The translations under genes were made by a program, and so were the position numbers. A DNA stretch of 36,573 bases from Verrucomicrobiales bacterium (lineage in GTDB: Bacteria > Verrucomicrobiota > Verrucomicrobiia > Verrucomicrobiales > DEV007), in contig JAPYUT010000025.1 in NCBI GenBank assembly GCA_029940475.1, forward strand, positions 1-36,573, read 5' to 3'. Numbering within the stretch: the stretch's first letter is position 1; each line of letters opens with the position of its first letter. The notes under the pieces are model-generated. The model was not told the DNA's origin and ran no database searches. It worked only from the letters and a program-made list of their open reading frames with translations. Of the stretch, positions 22,011 to 29,862 are shown one piece after another.

Positions 22011-24824
22011 ATGGCCAAAAAGAAAGCTGCCCGTAACAAGGCTACCGCCCGCAAGAAAACCCCGGCTCGTCGCAAAACCGCTACCCGTAAAAAGAACCAG
22101 AACGTCTACTTCTTTGGTGGCAAAAAATCCGATGGTGACGGTTCCCAGAAAGCTCTCCTCGGGGGCAAGGGCGCCAACCTCGCTGAAATGGTCAATATCG
22201 GCCTTCCCGTACCCGCCGGCATGACCATCACCACCAAGGTCTGCACCTACTACTACGACAATAACAAGAAATACCCGAAAACACTCGATGCCGAGATAAA
22301 GGCAAACATCGCCAAGATCGAGAGGGCAATGGGTAAGAAATTCGGCGATCTCGAGAACCCGTTGCTGCTCTCGGTGCGTTCCGGCGCCCGCGAATCGATG
22401 CCCGGCATGATGGACACCATCCTCAACCTCGGCATTAACGACACCGTTGTCGAGGCACTGTCCGTCAAGACCGGCAACTCAAAATTCGCCTGGGACAGCT
22501 ACCGCCGCTTCCTGCAGATGTATGGCTCGGTCGTCATGAGCGTGGAGAAGGAAGACGGTGAACACCACGATCCCTACGAGGTTATTCTCGACAAGGCAAA
22601 GGCGAAGGCAAAAGTCAAGGACGACTCCGGCCTTAAGGAGAACGACCTGCGCTGGGTCGTTGCCGAGTTCAAGAAGCTGATCAGGAAACGCAGCGGAAAA
22701 AATTTCCCGGAAGACCCGATGGAACAGCTCTACGGTTCAGTCAACGCGGTATTCAACTCCTGGCACAATGATCGCGCCAAGGTATATCGTGCCAAGTACG
22801 GCATCCCCGCCGAGTGGGGCACTGCCGTCAACGTCCAGGCCATGGTATTCGGCAACACCGGCAAGGGCTCCGGCACCGGCGTTGCCTTCACCCGCGATCC
22901 CGCCACCGGCGAAAACGTCTTCTATGGGGAATATCTCATTGATGCCCAGGGCGAGGATGTCGTCGCCGGCGTGCGCACTCCGAAACCGGTCGCCAAGATG
23001 GTTAAAGACCTGCCTAACTCCCACAGGGAATTGCTCAAGGTGCGCAAGATCCTCGAGAAACACTTCCGGGATGTGCAGGATGTCGAGTTCACCATCGAGC
23101 AGGGCAAGCTCTGGATGCTGCAAACACGCAACGGCAAGCGCACCGGATTTGCTGCTGTCAATATCGCCCTCGACATGGTTAAGGAGCGACTGATCACCAA
23201 GGAAGAGGCCATCCTGCGCATCCCCGCTGAGGATCTAAGCCACCTGCTGGCACCGATCTTTGATGCTGCCACAGAGCGCAAGGCAAACAAGATAGGTAGC
23301 GGACTTCCCGCTGGACCAGGTGCAGCTTCTGGCAAGATTTACTTCTCAGCTGAAGATTCTGTGAAGGCGGCTTCCAAAGGTGAATCCGTTATTCTTGTCC
23401 GTCAGGCCACTTCTCCTGAGGACCTTCGCGGCATGATTGCTGCTGATGGAATCCTCACGACTGAAGGTGGAGCCTCCTCACACGCCGCTCTCGTTGCCCG
23501 TCAGATGGGTAAGGTTTGCGTCTGCGGTGCTCACGGCATGACCATCGATTATGGCAAGAAGACACTCTCTGGCAATGGAGTGACTCTCAAGGAAGGTGAT
23601 TCCCTTTCCCTGAACGGATTCGTTGGAAACGTCTACAAGGGCGAAATCAAGTCTTCTCCGTCTCAGGTCATTCAGGGTCTGATCGAAAACAAAGCCGCTG
23701 GCAAGCGCTCTGACACTTACAAAAAGTTCATGGAGCTCATGAGCTGGACCGACAAGCTTCGCAAGCTTGGAATCCGCACCAACTCCGACACCCCGGAACA
23801 GGTGGAGCAGGCCATCAAGTTTGGAGCTGAAGGAATTGGCCTGACACGTGCGGAGCACATGTTCTTTGAGGGCAACCGTATCGACTCTGTCCGTGAGATG
23901 ATTCTCGCTGACAACGACGCAGGTCGTGCGAAGGCGCTGAAGCCAATTAAGAGGTTCATGAAGAAAGACTTCATTGGCATTTTCAAAGCCCTCGCAGGTC
24001 GCCCTGCAACGATTCGCCTGCTCGATCCACCACTCCACGAATTCATCGGCACTATGGATGCCGGTCAGAAGAAGGATCTTTCCAGGAAGATTGGAATGAG
24101 CGCGGCAGCCATCACTAAGAGGATTCACGCTCTTCACGAGGAGAACCCCATGCTCGGTCACCGTGGTTGTCGTCTTGGCATCAGCTACCCGGCTGTCACC
24201 GCCGCTCAGGTCGAGGCCATCCTTGAAGCTGCGGCTGAGGTTCAGGCTAAAGGAACAAAGGTTCTTCCTGAGATCATGGTCCCACTCGTCTCCTACGCTC
24301 GTGAGCTTGAGCTCCAGAAGCAGGTCATTGACGAGACCGCCGCTGGTGTTCGCAAGAAGCTCGGCCTCAAGAAGTCCCAGTTGAAGTACACCGTTGGAAC
24401 CATGATCGAGATTCCTCGCGCTGCCATCACCGCTGATAAAGTGGCTGAGCACGCGGAATTCTTCTCCTTCGGAACCAATGACCTCACTCAGACCGGACTT
24501 GGACTCTCTCGTGATGACTCCTCTAGCTTCCTCCCAACCTATCAGGATGCGGAAATTCTCAACAACAACCCATTCGCCAGCCTCGATCAGGAAGGTGTAG
24601 GCAAACTTGTTGAAATGGGTGTGCAAGGCGGACGTTCCACCAAGCCCAAGCTGAAGATCGGCATCTGCGGCGAGCACGGCGGAGATTCTGATTCGGTCAA
24701 GTTCTTCCACCGCACCGGACTCAACTACGTGTCCTGCTCTCCATTCCGGATCCCGGTTGCTCGTCTTGCTGCTGCGCAGGCAACGCTGGAGGAAAGGGGT
24801 CAATCCCGATCGGAAATCTCCTGA
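22011..24824 (+). CDS. ppdK: Pyruvate, phosphate dikinase
   Basis: 937 residues from ATG 22011. It interconverts pyruvate + ATP + Pi with PEP + AMP + PPi in the cytoplasm and also sets the supply of PEP, the substrate of PEP mutase in the island. The nucleotide-binding domain (30-380) contains YFFGGKK, LLGGKGANLAEM and SVRSGARESMPGMMDTILNL. The swivelling domain has TTEGGASSHAALVARQMG with phospho-His491. The PEP-binding barrel (about 550-930) has GLTRAEHMFF, EIMVPLV and FFSFGTNDLTQTGLG. The first 30 residues form an unusual Lys/Arg/Ala-rich tail absent from most homologues. Codon style changes sharply near 23280: glycine codons are mostly GGC before, and GGA/GGT about as common or commoner after. 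A strong terminator follows. Confidence 0.96.
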   Translation: MAKKKAARNKATARKKTPARRKTATRKKNQNVYFFGGKKSDGDGSQKALLGGKGANLAEMVNIGLPVPAGMTITTKVCTYYYDNNKKYPKTLDAEIKANIAKIERAMGKKFGDLENPLLLSVRSGARESMPGMMDTILNLGINDTVVEALSVKTGNSKFAWDSYRRFLQMYGSVVMSVEKEDGEHHDPYEVILDKAKAKAKVKDDSGLKENDLRWVVAEFKKLIRKRSGKNFPEDPMEQLYGSVNAVFNSWHNDRAKVYRAKYGIPAEWGTAVNVQAMVFGNTGKGSGTGVAFTRDPATGENVFYGEYLIDAQGEDVVAGVRTPKPVAKMVKDLPNSHRELLKVRKILEKHFRDVQDVEFTIEQGKLWMLQTRNGKRTGFAAVNIALDMVKERLITKEEAILRIPAEDLSHLLAPIFDAATERKANKIGSGLPAGPGAASGKIYFSAEDSVKAASKGESVILVRQATSPEDLRGMIAADGILTTEGGASSHAALVARQMGKVCVCGAHGMTIDYGKKTLSGNGVTLKEGDSLSLNGFVGNVYKGEIKSSPSQVIQGLIENKAAGKRSDTYKKFMELMSWTDKLRKLGIRTNSDTPEQVEQAIKFGAEGIGLTRAEHMFFEGNRIDSVREMILADNDAGRAKALKPIKRFMKKDFIGIFKALAGRPATIRLLDPPLHEFIGTMDAGQKKDLSRKIGMSAAAITKRIHALHEENPMLGHRGCRLGISYPAVTAAQVEAILEAAAEVQAKGTKVLPEIMVPLVSYARELELQKQVIDETAAGVRKKLGLKKSQLKYTVGTMIEIPRAAITADKVAEHAEFFSFGTNDLTQTGLGLSRDDSSSFLPTYQDAEILNNNPFASLDQEGVGKLVEMGVQGGRSTKPKLKIGICGEHGGDSDSVKFFHRTGLNYVSCSPFRIPVARLAAAQATLEERGQSRSEIS

Positions 24825-24847
24825 TCCCACAACATCACCACAATATC

Positions 24848-24887
24848 AAAAACCCGGCCTACTCAAGCAGGTCGGGTTTTTTTATTG
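24848..24887 (+). terminator. Rho-independent terminator after ppdK
   Basis: AAACCCGGCCT pairs with AGGTCGGGTTT (one G-T/bulge position) around a short loop, followed by a run of seven T. It lies about 25 bases past the ppdK stop. Confidence 0.85.
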
Positions 24888-24999
24888 ATACAAGCCTGTA
24901 CCGGAAAAGCATGTGGCATGCTTAAAAAGCTTATTGTCATGAATAAATAACTGGCTCTGGCCGTCTCATGGGTGAATCTTCACCAAGAACATTCCAACA

Positions 25000-25302
25000 A
25001 TGAAAATCCAGAAACTTCTTATCCTTGTCGTTACAACCCTCGGGCTTGCGTTCTTTTCCACCTCCTGCGGCCCGTCGGCAAAACGCGGCGCAGTGCTTGG
25101 CGGCATTATCGGGGCCGGTGCAGGCGCCATCATTGGCCATCAATCAGACCGTCCCCTGGAGGGAGCCGCCATTGGCGGTGCCGTGGGTGCCGGGGCTGGC
25201 GGATTGCTCGGTGGAGCAAAGGATGATGATCGTCGCGCCCAGGATAGACGCCGAGGCGAGGTTCCCGAGCGTCGTTATAACAACCCTGACAATAGGCGCT
25301 AA
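25000..25302 (+). CDS. Small glycine-zipper lipoprotein
   Basis: 100 residues. A signal peptide ends in a lipobox (FFSTSC, Cys23), so the mature protein is a lipoprotein, probably on the outer membrane. Residues 28-75 are a double glycine zipper (GGIIGAGAGAIIG ... GGAVGAGAGGLLGG) with a conserved HQSDRPLEGAA link, as in YMGG/OmpA-like Gly-zipper proteins. The tail is Arg/Asp-rich. Glycine zippers pack as helical hairpins in membranes; the cellular role is unknown. A paralogue follows after 126 bases, and the two share the N-Q-S-x-R-P-L-E-G-A-A segment. Confidence 0.82.
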   Translation: MKIQKLLILVVTTLGLAFFSTSCGPSAKRGAVLGGIIGAGAGAIIGHQSDRPLEGAAIGGAVGAGAGGLLGGAKDDDRRAQDRRRGEVPERRYNNPDNRR

Positions 25303-25309
25303 TAGCACA

Positions 25310-25382
25310 AGCCCGGATATCGGGCATTTTCCCGAAGCCTTTTACAAAAAACGCCGCCCTCAGCCGGGGTGGCGTTTTTTGT
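25310..25382 (+). terminator. Two hairpins, the second a strong terminator
   Basis: A small hairpin GCCCG-GATAT-CGGGC (about 25311-25325) followed by ATTTT is backed by a strong one. In the second (25344-25382), ACAAAAAACGCCGCC pairs with GGTGGCGTTTTTTGT. Because its A-tract and T-tract are symmetric, it could work in both directions. It separates the two lipoprotein genes, so they are independently transcribed. Confidence 0.85.
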
Positions 25383-25428
25383 GCCTACGAAATCGAATAA
25401 TTCTGGCTGATATGTAGTCAAACAAAAC

Positions 25429-25845
25429 ATGAAATACAGAAAAATACTGCATGCTTTAGCCGGGTTACTCGCTGTTTCGATGTGTTCCTCGTGCTATTCT
25501 GATTCGTATGGTTACGCACCTGCCACCAAGAGTGGCGCCGTTGCAGGCGGCCTTATCGGTGCAGGCCTGGGCACCATTATCGGCAACCAGTCACACAGGC
25601 CCCTTGAAGGGGCGGCAGTCGGTGGCGCAATCGGTGCATTGAGTGGAGCAGTATTGGGCAGTGCACAGGATGATCGTTCCCGTTACCAGCCGGTTTACCG
25701 GGAGCCACAGCGCTATAACATCAACTTGCGCTACGGGCGATCCTCAGGCAGTCGCCAAAGTCACTATTATTCCGGACATTCCTATCATCACCCATCATAC
25801 AGGTACCGCCCTCTCCCTTACTGCCATGTTCCCTTTCATTACTAG
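25429..25845 (+). CDS. Glycine-zipper lipoprotein with His/Tyr-rich tail
   Basis: 138 residues, paralogous to the previous gene. The signal peptide ends near MCSSC (lipoprotein Cys). A Gly zipper at about 34-80 (GAVAGGLIGAGLGTIIGNQ, then HRPLEGAAVGGAIGALSGA) follows. The C-terminal 55 residues are very rich in Tyr, His, Arg and Ser (YYSGHSYHHPSYRYRP), unlike the short charged tail of its neighbour. Such a tail could bind metal or interact with wall polymers, but this is a guess. The pair most likely arose by duplication followed by divergence of the tails. Confidence 0.8.
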   Translation: MKYRKILHALAGLLAVSMCSSCYSDSYGYAPATKSGAVAGGLIGAGLGTIIGNQSHRPLEGAAVGGAIGALSGAVLGSAQDDRSRYQPVYREPQRYNINLRYGRSSGSRQSHYYSGHSYHHPSYRYRPLPYCHVPFHY

Positions 25846-25897
25846 CAGGAAGAAAAAGACAGGTTCATTCTCATCCCGCTTCCCCGCCCGTACAGCA

Positions 25898-25930
25898 AAA
25901 CGGTTCCGGCAATAAACCGGAACCGTTTCC
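25898..25930 (+). terminator. Terminator-like perfect hairpin
   Basis: AAACGGTTCCGG pairs perfectly with CCGGAACCGTTT around CAATAAA. The T-tract is short (TTTCC), so efficiency on the plus strand is uncertain. It may serve both the lipoprotein gene and the convergent minus-strand gene at 26014. Confidence 0.7.
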
Positions 25931-26013
25931 GTGAATCGAAGTGTTCTTTGGGAAGCTTAAGATTTGATTGTGCTTTGAGGAAATCAGCAGGCCATCCGGC
26001 ACTGCCAGGTTCT

Positions 26014-26349
26014 TCAGCCGCTGGCCTTACTTTTCTTGATGCTAGTCACCACAAAGCGTGACTTCTTGGCTCCCATTGACTCGGCTGCCTCTTTCTTGGT
26101 GAGGTCGCCCTTGGCGCAACTGAAAACCACCTTCTGGGTACCTGGCTTGTCGCCTTTGGTAATGAAGATGCTGGTTGCATTAAATTTTTTCTGTAACGCT
26201 GAACTAACGTATTTTTTGCAGCCGTTTCATGTTATTCCTGTGAACTGCGCGACATACGCAGTGGGTTTTGCCTCTTCTTTATCTGCAGCGAAGGCTAAGC
26301 CAAGGCCGAGAGTGAAGACGCCCATTGATGCAATAAGCAGTTTTTTCAT
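26014..26349 (-). CDS. Exported HMA-like metal-binding protein with in-frame TGA (candidate selenoprotein or nonsense mutant)
   Basis: From ATG 26349 a Sec signal peptide (MKKLLIASMGVFTLGLGLAF, cleavage near Ala20-Ala22) leads to FTGIT at residues 36-40, then TGA at codon 41 (26229-26227). The frame continues with NGCKKYVSSALQKKF and stays open for 70 codons to a TGA at 26016-26014. With Cys or Sec at codon 41 the motif is GIT-(C/U)-N-G-C, exactly the CxxC loop of heavy-metal-associated (HMA) domains, and a third Cys follows (VVFSCAKGDL). Either the TGA encodes selenocysteine (UxxC, 111-residue protein) or a single base change from a Cys codon has broken the gene. A stem-loop starts right after the TGA. 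Rejected as plain stop plus junk because the downstream frame keeps protein-like composition. Confidence 0.6.
26195..26226 (-). promoter_or_regulatory. Stem-loop directly after the in-frame TGA (possible bacterial SECIS)
   Basis: On the minus strand AAC-(G)-GCTG pairs with CAGC-GTT: seven base pairs with one bulged G, closing a 17-base loop. The helix begins with the first base after TGA. Bacterial SECIS elements lie at this place, inside the coding region, but their apical loop is usually smaller and farther (about 16-37 bases) from the TGA. The structure is therefore suggestive only. Confidence 0.35.
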
Positions 26350-26515
26350 TTTTTATTGAGCTGTGAACACTTCTGTTGAATCCACTAGTAATTAAGAGTT
26401 TAAGTGATTTTCCCCTCTGCGTCAGCAAAAAAAACAAGGAATCTGCCCGCGATTCTGTGCTGCAAACAGCCGATTCTAAGCTCTCCGGCCCGGGGATCGG
26501 CCATTTTGCCACCTT

Positions 26516-28753
26516 TTACGAAAGGTAAAGAGGATCGACATCAATGGCCACGTGAACGTCTTCGGGAAAAGTAAGCTTCTCCATTATTGCGGCAAGATAC
26601 CGGGTCAGAAACCGTGCAGAGACAGCCCTCAGCATCAACTGAAAGCGAAACTGCCCGGCGGCCTTGGACAGCGGTGACTCAATCGGTTGCCCGAGGATCA
26701 CCCCTTCCGGAACCGCGGCTGCAAGGCGTTTGTGAATGGTTTCAAGGGTGAACTCCGCGCGACGTGCATGGGTTGAGCGTGTCGTGACCAGAACACAATG
26801 GGAAAAAGGCGGATAAGAAAACCCTTTGCGAAATCCAAGTTCCTGCTCCGCAAAACCGGCAAAATCATGATGCCGGGCAAACTGGATAGATGGGCTGTGT
26901 GGAGTGAAGGTCTGTATGAGAACCTCCCCTTCCATTTCCCCCCGCCCGGCACGTCCTGCGACCTGGGTCAGTAACTGGAAAGTCCGCTCCCCGGCACGAA
27001 AATCAGGTATATGCAGTCCAATATCGGCATTCAGGATGCCGACCAGGGTAACGTTTGGGAAGTGCAGGCCCTTGGCAATCATCTGGGTTCCCACGAGTAT
27101 ATCGAGCTTGGTGGCCTTAAAGGCATTGAGGGTCTCGCGCAATGCCCCCTTGCGGGACATTGTGTCAGTATCAACGCGTGCCAACCGGGCACCGCCAAAC
27201 ACCTTGCGCAGTATTTCCTCGACTTTTTCTGTTCCATAACCCGCAAAACGGATTGCAGGATCAGAACATGCGGGACACTTCCTCGGTGCAATACGCTGAT
27301 AACCGCATATGTGGCACACAAGGCGCTCCGCCCCACGATGAAAGGTAAGCGAGACACTGCAGTGGGGACAACCACAGGCCTCTCCACATGCCGGGCAGGT
27401 CATGGATGTGGCAAAGCCGCGACGATTCAAAAACAAGATGACCTGCTCCCCTTTCTCCAGTCGCCCCTCAACGGCAGTCCTCAGGCGCTCGGAAATGATT
27501 GCCGGCCCTCCTTTCTTGGAGAGATTGCGCGCCTCCTGGCGCATATCGATAATGCGGATCAGCGGCATGCTGCGATCATCAACGCGCTCACGCAGCTCAA
27601 TCAATTGATACTTGCCAAGCCGGGTATTATGGAAGGATTCAAGGGATGGCGTTGCGCTGCCCAGCACAACCGCGCAACCCTCAATGCCACCACGCACCAC
27701 CGCAACATCGCGGGCATGATAACGCGGGGCGGTATCCTGCTTGTAACTGCCCTCATGCTCCTCGTCCACGACGATGAGTCCGAGATTACGCAACGGGGCA
27801 AAGAGCGCACTGCGCGCTCCGATGACGATTCGTGCTGTCCCGTCAACAATCTTGTGCCACTCGTCAAAGCGCTCGCCGCCACTCAGATGACTGTGCAGTA
27901 CTGCCACCCGCTCCTGCATGTTTGCGAAACGACTCTTGAACCTTGCCACCGTTTGCGGGGTAAGGGAAATTTCCGGCACCAGGACCAGGGCCGTCCGCCC
28001 GGCATCAATGGCCGTTGCTATTGCCTGCAGGTAAACCTCTGTCTTGCCGCTGCCGGTTACTCCATGCAGCAGCAAAGGCTTTGCGGCACGCGCATCAGAG
28101 GCGGCTGAATTGATGGCGTCAAGACACCCGGCTTGTTCAATGGTCAGTTCAAGCGGCTTTGATGCCACAAACTGCTCGTCATGATGAGGATCACGCCCCA
28201 CGATCTCACTGGTCAGCTCAACCAGGCCTTTCTTGACCAGCCCGTCAACGGCAGGCCGCCCCCCGGAACCCAGGCTGCTCACTGCAACGGGTTTCCCGGC
28301 AGCAATCAGGTCCGAGAGGACCGAAGCCTGCCTTTTTGCCCGCCTGCCAAGCTTCTCAAGTTCTTCTTCGCCCGGTGCAACCGCCAATTTCACAAACAGT
28401 CGTCGCTGAAAATCATGGTTCTCTCCCCGTACCGCCTCCGGGATGAGGTTACGCATCACCGATTCCATCGGTGCCACGTAATATTCGGAAATCCACCTCC
28501 CCAGTTCAATCAAGGCCGGGGTCAGGATCGGCTGATCGGTGATCAGTCCGGCGACAGGCTTCAGGAAGGATGCCTCCTTGGATCCTTCTTTAATCTCCGA
28601 GATTGCCACTACCGTTCCTGTCGAGGCGCGATTGCGCAACGGCACACGAACCCTGCTGCCCACTGCTACCCGGGTCGAGAAGTCGCCGGTCAACTCGTAG
28701 TCAAACTCGAGGCCTGAGGCCCCGTCGACGAGCACTCTCACAGTGGTAATCAT
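26516..28753 (-). CDS. priA: Primosomal replication restart helicase PriA
   Basis: 745 residues from ATG 28753; an upstream in-frame start at 28834 is rejected because MITTVRVLVD is the natural N terminus. The DNA-binding 3'BD domain (1-100) is followed by a winged helix and a helicase core. Walker A GVTGSGKT lies at about 231-238 and DEEH in VVDEEHEGSYKQD, with GSATPSLES and QVAGRAGR further on. Between the helicase lobes sits the zinc-binding module CPACGEACGCPHC ... CHICGYQ ... CPACSD, eight paired cysteines. PriA reloads the replicative helicase at stalled forks. Length is close to that of E. coli PriA (732). Confidence 0.96.
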   Translation of the reverse strand: MITTVRVLVDGASGLEFDYELTGDFSTRVAVGSRVRVPLRNRASTGTVVAISEIKEGSKEASFLKPVAGLITDQPILTPALIELGRWISEYYVAPMESVMRNLIPEAVRGENHDFQRRLFVKLAVAPGEEELEKLGRRAKRQASVLSDLIAAGKPVAVSSLGSGGRPAVDGLVKKGLVELTSEIVGRDPHHDEQFVASKPLELTIEQAGCLDAINSAASDARAAKPLLLHGVTGSGKTEVYLQAIATAIDAGRTALVLVPEISLTPQTVARFKSRFANMQERVAVLHSHLSGGERFDEWHKIVDGTARIVIGARSALFAPLRNLGLIVVDEEHEGSYKQDTAPRYHARDVAVVRGGIEGCAVVLGSATPSLESFHNTRLGKYQLIELRERVDDRSMPLIRIIDMRQEARNLSKKGGPAIISERLRTAVEGRLEKGEQVILFLNRRGFATSMTCPACGEACGCPHCSVSLTFHRGAERLVCHICGYQRIAPRKCPACSDPAIRFAGYGTEKVEEILRKVFGGARLARVDTDTMSRKGALRETLNAFKATKLDILVGTQMIAKGLHFPNVTLVGILNADIGLHIPDFRAGERTFQLLTQVAGRAGRGEMEGEVLIQTFTPHSPSIQFARHHDFAGFAEQELGFRKGFSYPPFSHCVLVTTRSTHARRAEFTLETIHKRLAAAVPEGVILGQPIESPLSKAAGQFRFQLMLRAVSARFLTRYLAAIMEKLTFPEDVHVAIDVDPLYLS

Positions 28754-28901
28754 TTTACCTGCATGGAATGAATGACATGTAAAACATAGAAAATCATGAC
28801 CTCCAGAATGCCATAATGAACAGGCTGAAAGCAATAAACAGCACTAATCACATCAATAACCCCCTCATTCATGATCCCCGCACCCGCTTAATAAACAAAA
28901 A

Positions 28902-28929
28902 AAACCCCCGGCCGCGAGGCCGGGGGTTT
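28902..28929 (-). terminator. Strong rho-independent terminator of the barrel-protein gene
   Basis: On the minus strand AAACCCCCGGCC-TCGC-GGCCGGGGGTTT is a perfect GC-rich stem followed by a T run (TTTTTGTTT). It lies 30 bases past the stop of the gene at 28960. Confidence 0.92.
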
Positions 28930-28959
28930 GTGAATTGATCCTTAGATCTTTCCCGAAAA

Positions 28960-29688
28960 CTAGAAGCTTATGCTCAGGGAAACGCCACCATAGATGTGGT
29001 CATCAAGTCCGGCCTCATCACCGTCATCGACAGCAATAGAGCCAGCGATGTAAGGAGTAAGAGTCGCGTCGCCAAGAGCCATCGGTAACCCAAGTCTCAG
29101 GTCGATGTTGTTGAAGCCTTCCACGCCGAAGTAATCATCGCCGTAGTTAAGCGATGCACTCACGTCAACAGTGATGCTGTCGGAAAGCTCAAGTGACTTG
29201 CCTGCACCAATTGCAATATAAGCACCATCGATTTCAGTGTCGTAGGCATAGCCAAGGCTCACGTCAAGGCCACCCAGCGCTGTGCCGATGCCAACGTAGG
29301 GCTCAACTGTATTGTCGAGACTGCCGTCGCCGGAGGTGTAATAGGTAATCCCCGCACTCAAGGAGGCATCACCGAGGTCAACTGTTACTCCACCGAAAAG
29401 GTCAAGCTCAGTGTAAGCGCTGTCATAGGTATTGGCATACCAGGCACCAAGGTCCAGATCCATCCCGTCACCAAGAGAAATGGTGTTGAGATTCACTGTC
29501 GTTGTCAGCAGGTCATTCCCAAGGCTTGCACCGCGGAAAACGTATTCGGTGTCATACCCGAGGGTAATGTCAGCACCAAGGCTAAAGGGCTCACCACTGT
29601 CAAAGGTAGCTGCCTTATCGTCGCCTGCGATAGCAGGTGAAACAGCAAGAAGCAAAGCGCATCCTGCTGCAATGTTACGGATTTTCAT
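28960..29688 (-). CDS. Outer-membrane beta-barrel-like protein (TIGR02001/Gcw_chp type)
   Basis: 242 residues from ATG 29688. The signal peptide is MKIRNIAAGCALLLAVSPAIA. The mature chain is a string of alternating hydrophobic/polar beta strands with Gly, Asp and Tyr turns. An early strand is LGYDTEYVFRGASLGND, typical of the TIGR02001 family, and the last residue is Phe (SLSISF), the barrel-assembly signal. It should form a small outer-membrane barrel; no transport substrate can be named. The protein is strongly acidic, as in marine bacteria. It has its own promoter with two inverted repeats and a strong terminator, so it is probably a well-expressed, regulated single gene. Confidence 0.82.
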   Translation of the reverse strand: MKIRNIAAGCALLLAVSPAIAGDDKAATFDSGEPFSLGADITLGYDTEYVFRGASLGNDLLTTTVNLNTISLGDGMDLDLGAWYANTYDSAYTELDLFGGVTVDLGDASLSAGITYYTSGDGSLDNTVEPYVGIGTALGGLDVSLGYAYDTEIDGAYIAIGAGKSLELSDSITVDVSASLNYGDDYFGVEGFNNIDLRLGLPMALGDATLTPYIAGSIAVDDGDEAGLDDHIYGGVSLSISF

Positions 29689-29737
29689 AGATTAATTTTG
29701 TTAGGTTGGTTCGTTAGTTTAGTTAATACGAGTTAAC

Positions 29738-29766
29738 AGATTATCGCCTGTAAACAGGTGCGTCAA
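29738..29766 (-). promoter_or_regulatory. Sigma-70 promoter with palindromic spacer ahead of the barrel gene
   Basis: On the minus strand TTGACG (29766-29761) is followed after 17 bases by TAATCT (29743-29738), with GATAAT overlapping at spacing 15. The spacer contains the palindrome CCTGTTTACAGG (29758-29747), whose core is the reverse complement of the TGTAAACA found in the ppdK promoter. Confidence 0.5.
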
Positions 29767-29770
29767 CTCT

Positions 29771-29794
29771 TTAAATGAAAAGCAGTTCATTTAA
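29771..29794. promoter_or_regulatory. Perfect 9-base inverted repeat just upstream of the -35 box
   Basis: TTAAATGAA and TTCATTTAA are separated by six bases and end five bases before the -35 hexamer of the barrel gene. Position and symmetry suit a dimeric activator. It could also act as a weak terminator for the upstream zinc-ribbon gene, but there is no T run. Confidence 0.45.
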
Positions 29795-29839
29795 GGGCCT
29801 AACTCTTTTAAATGATTCGGCGTCATGCCAGATATACAT

Positions 29840-29862
29840 AAATCATTGATAACCAATGATTT
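29840..29862 (-). terminator. Hairpin at the end of the zinc-ribbon gene
   Basis: AAATCATTG and CAATGATTT (nine pairs, five-base loop) overlap the last base of the stop codon. AT-rich with no T-tract; a weak terminator or RNA-stabilising stem. Confidence 0.4.

Noticed and set aside
23478..24830. 450-codon open frame antisense to the second half of ppdK
   Set aside because: It mirrors ppdK exactly and has no domain-like motifs. It exists because the codon style of that half avoids TTA, CTA and TCA at the matching offset.
24917..24933. Palindrome AAGCATG-TGG-CATGCTT after the ppdK terminator
   Set aside because: Clear hairpin, but it has no link to a gene end in the minus direction and no repeat elsewhere; left unassigned.
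26036..26359. 107-codon plus-strand frame opposite the TGA-interrupted gene
   Set aside because: The minus strand has a signal peptide, CxxC-like motif and coherent composition; the plus frame has none.
27011..28108. 365-codon plus-strand frame opposite priA
   Set aside because: Antisense shadow; the minus strand has all PriA motifs and this frame has none.
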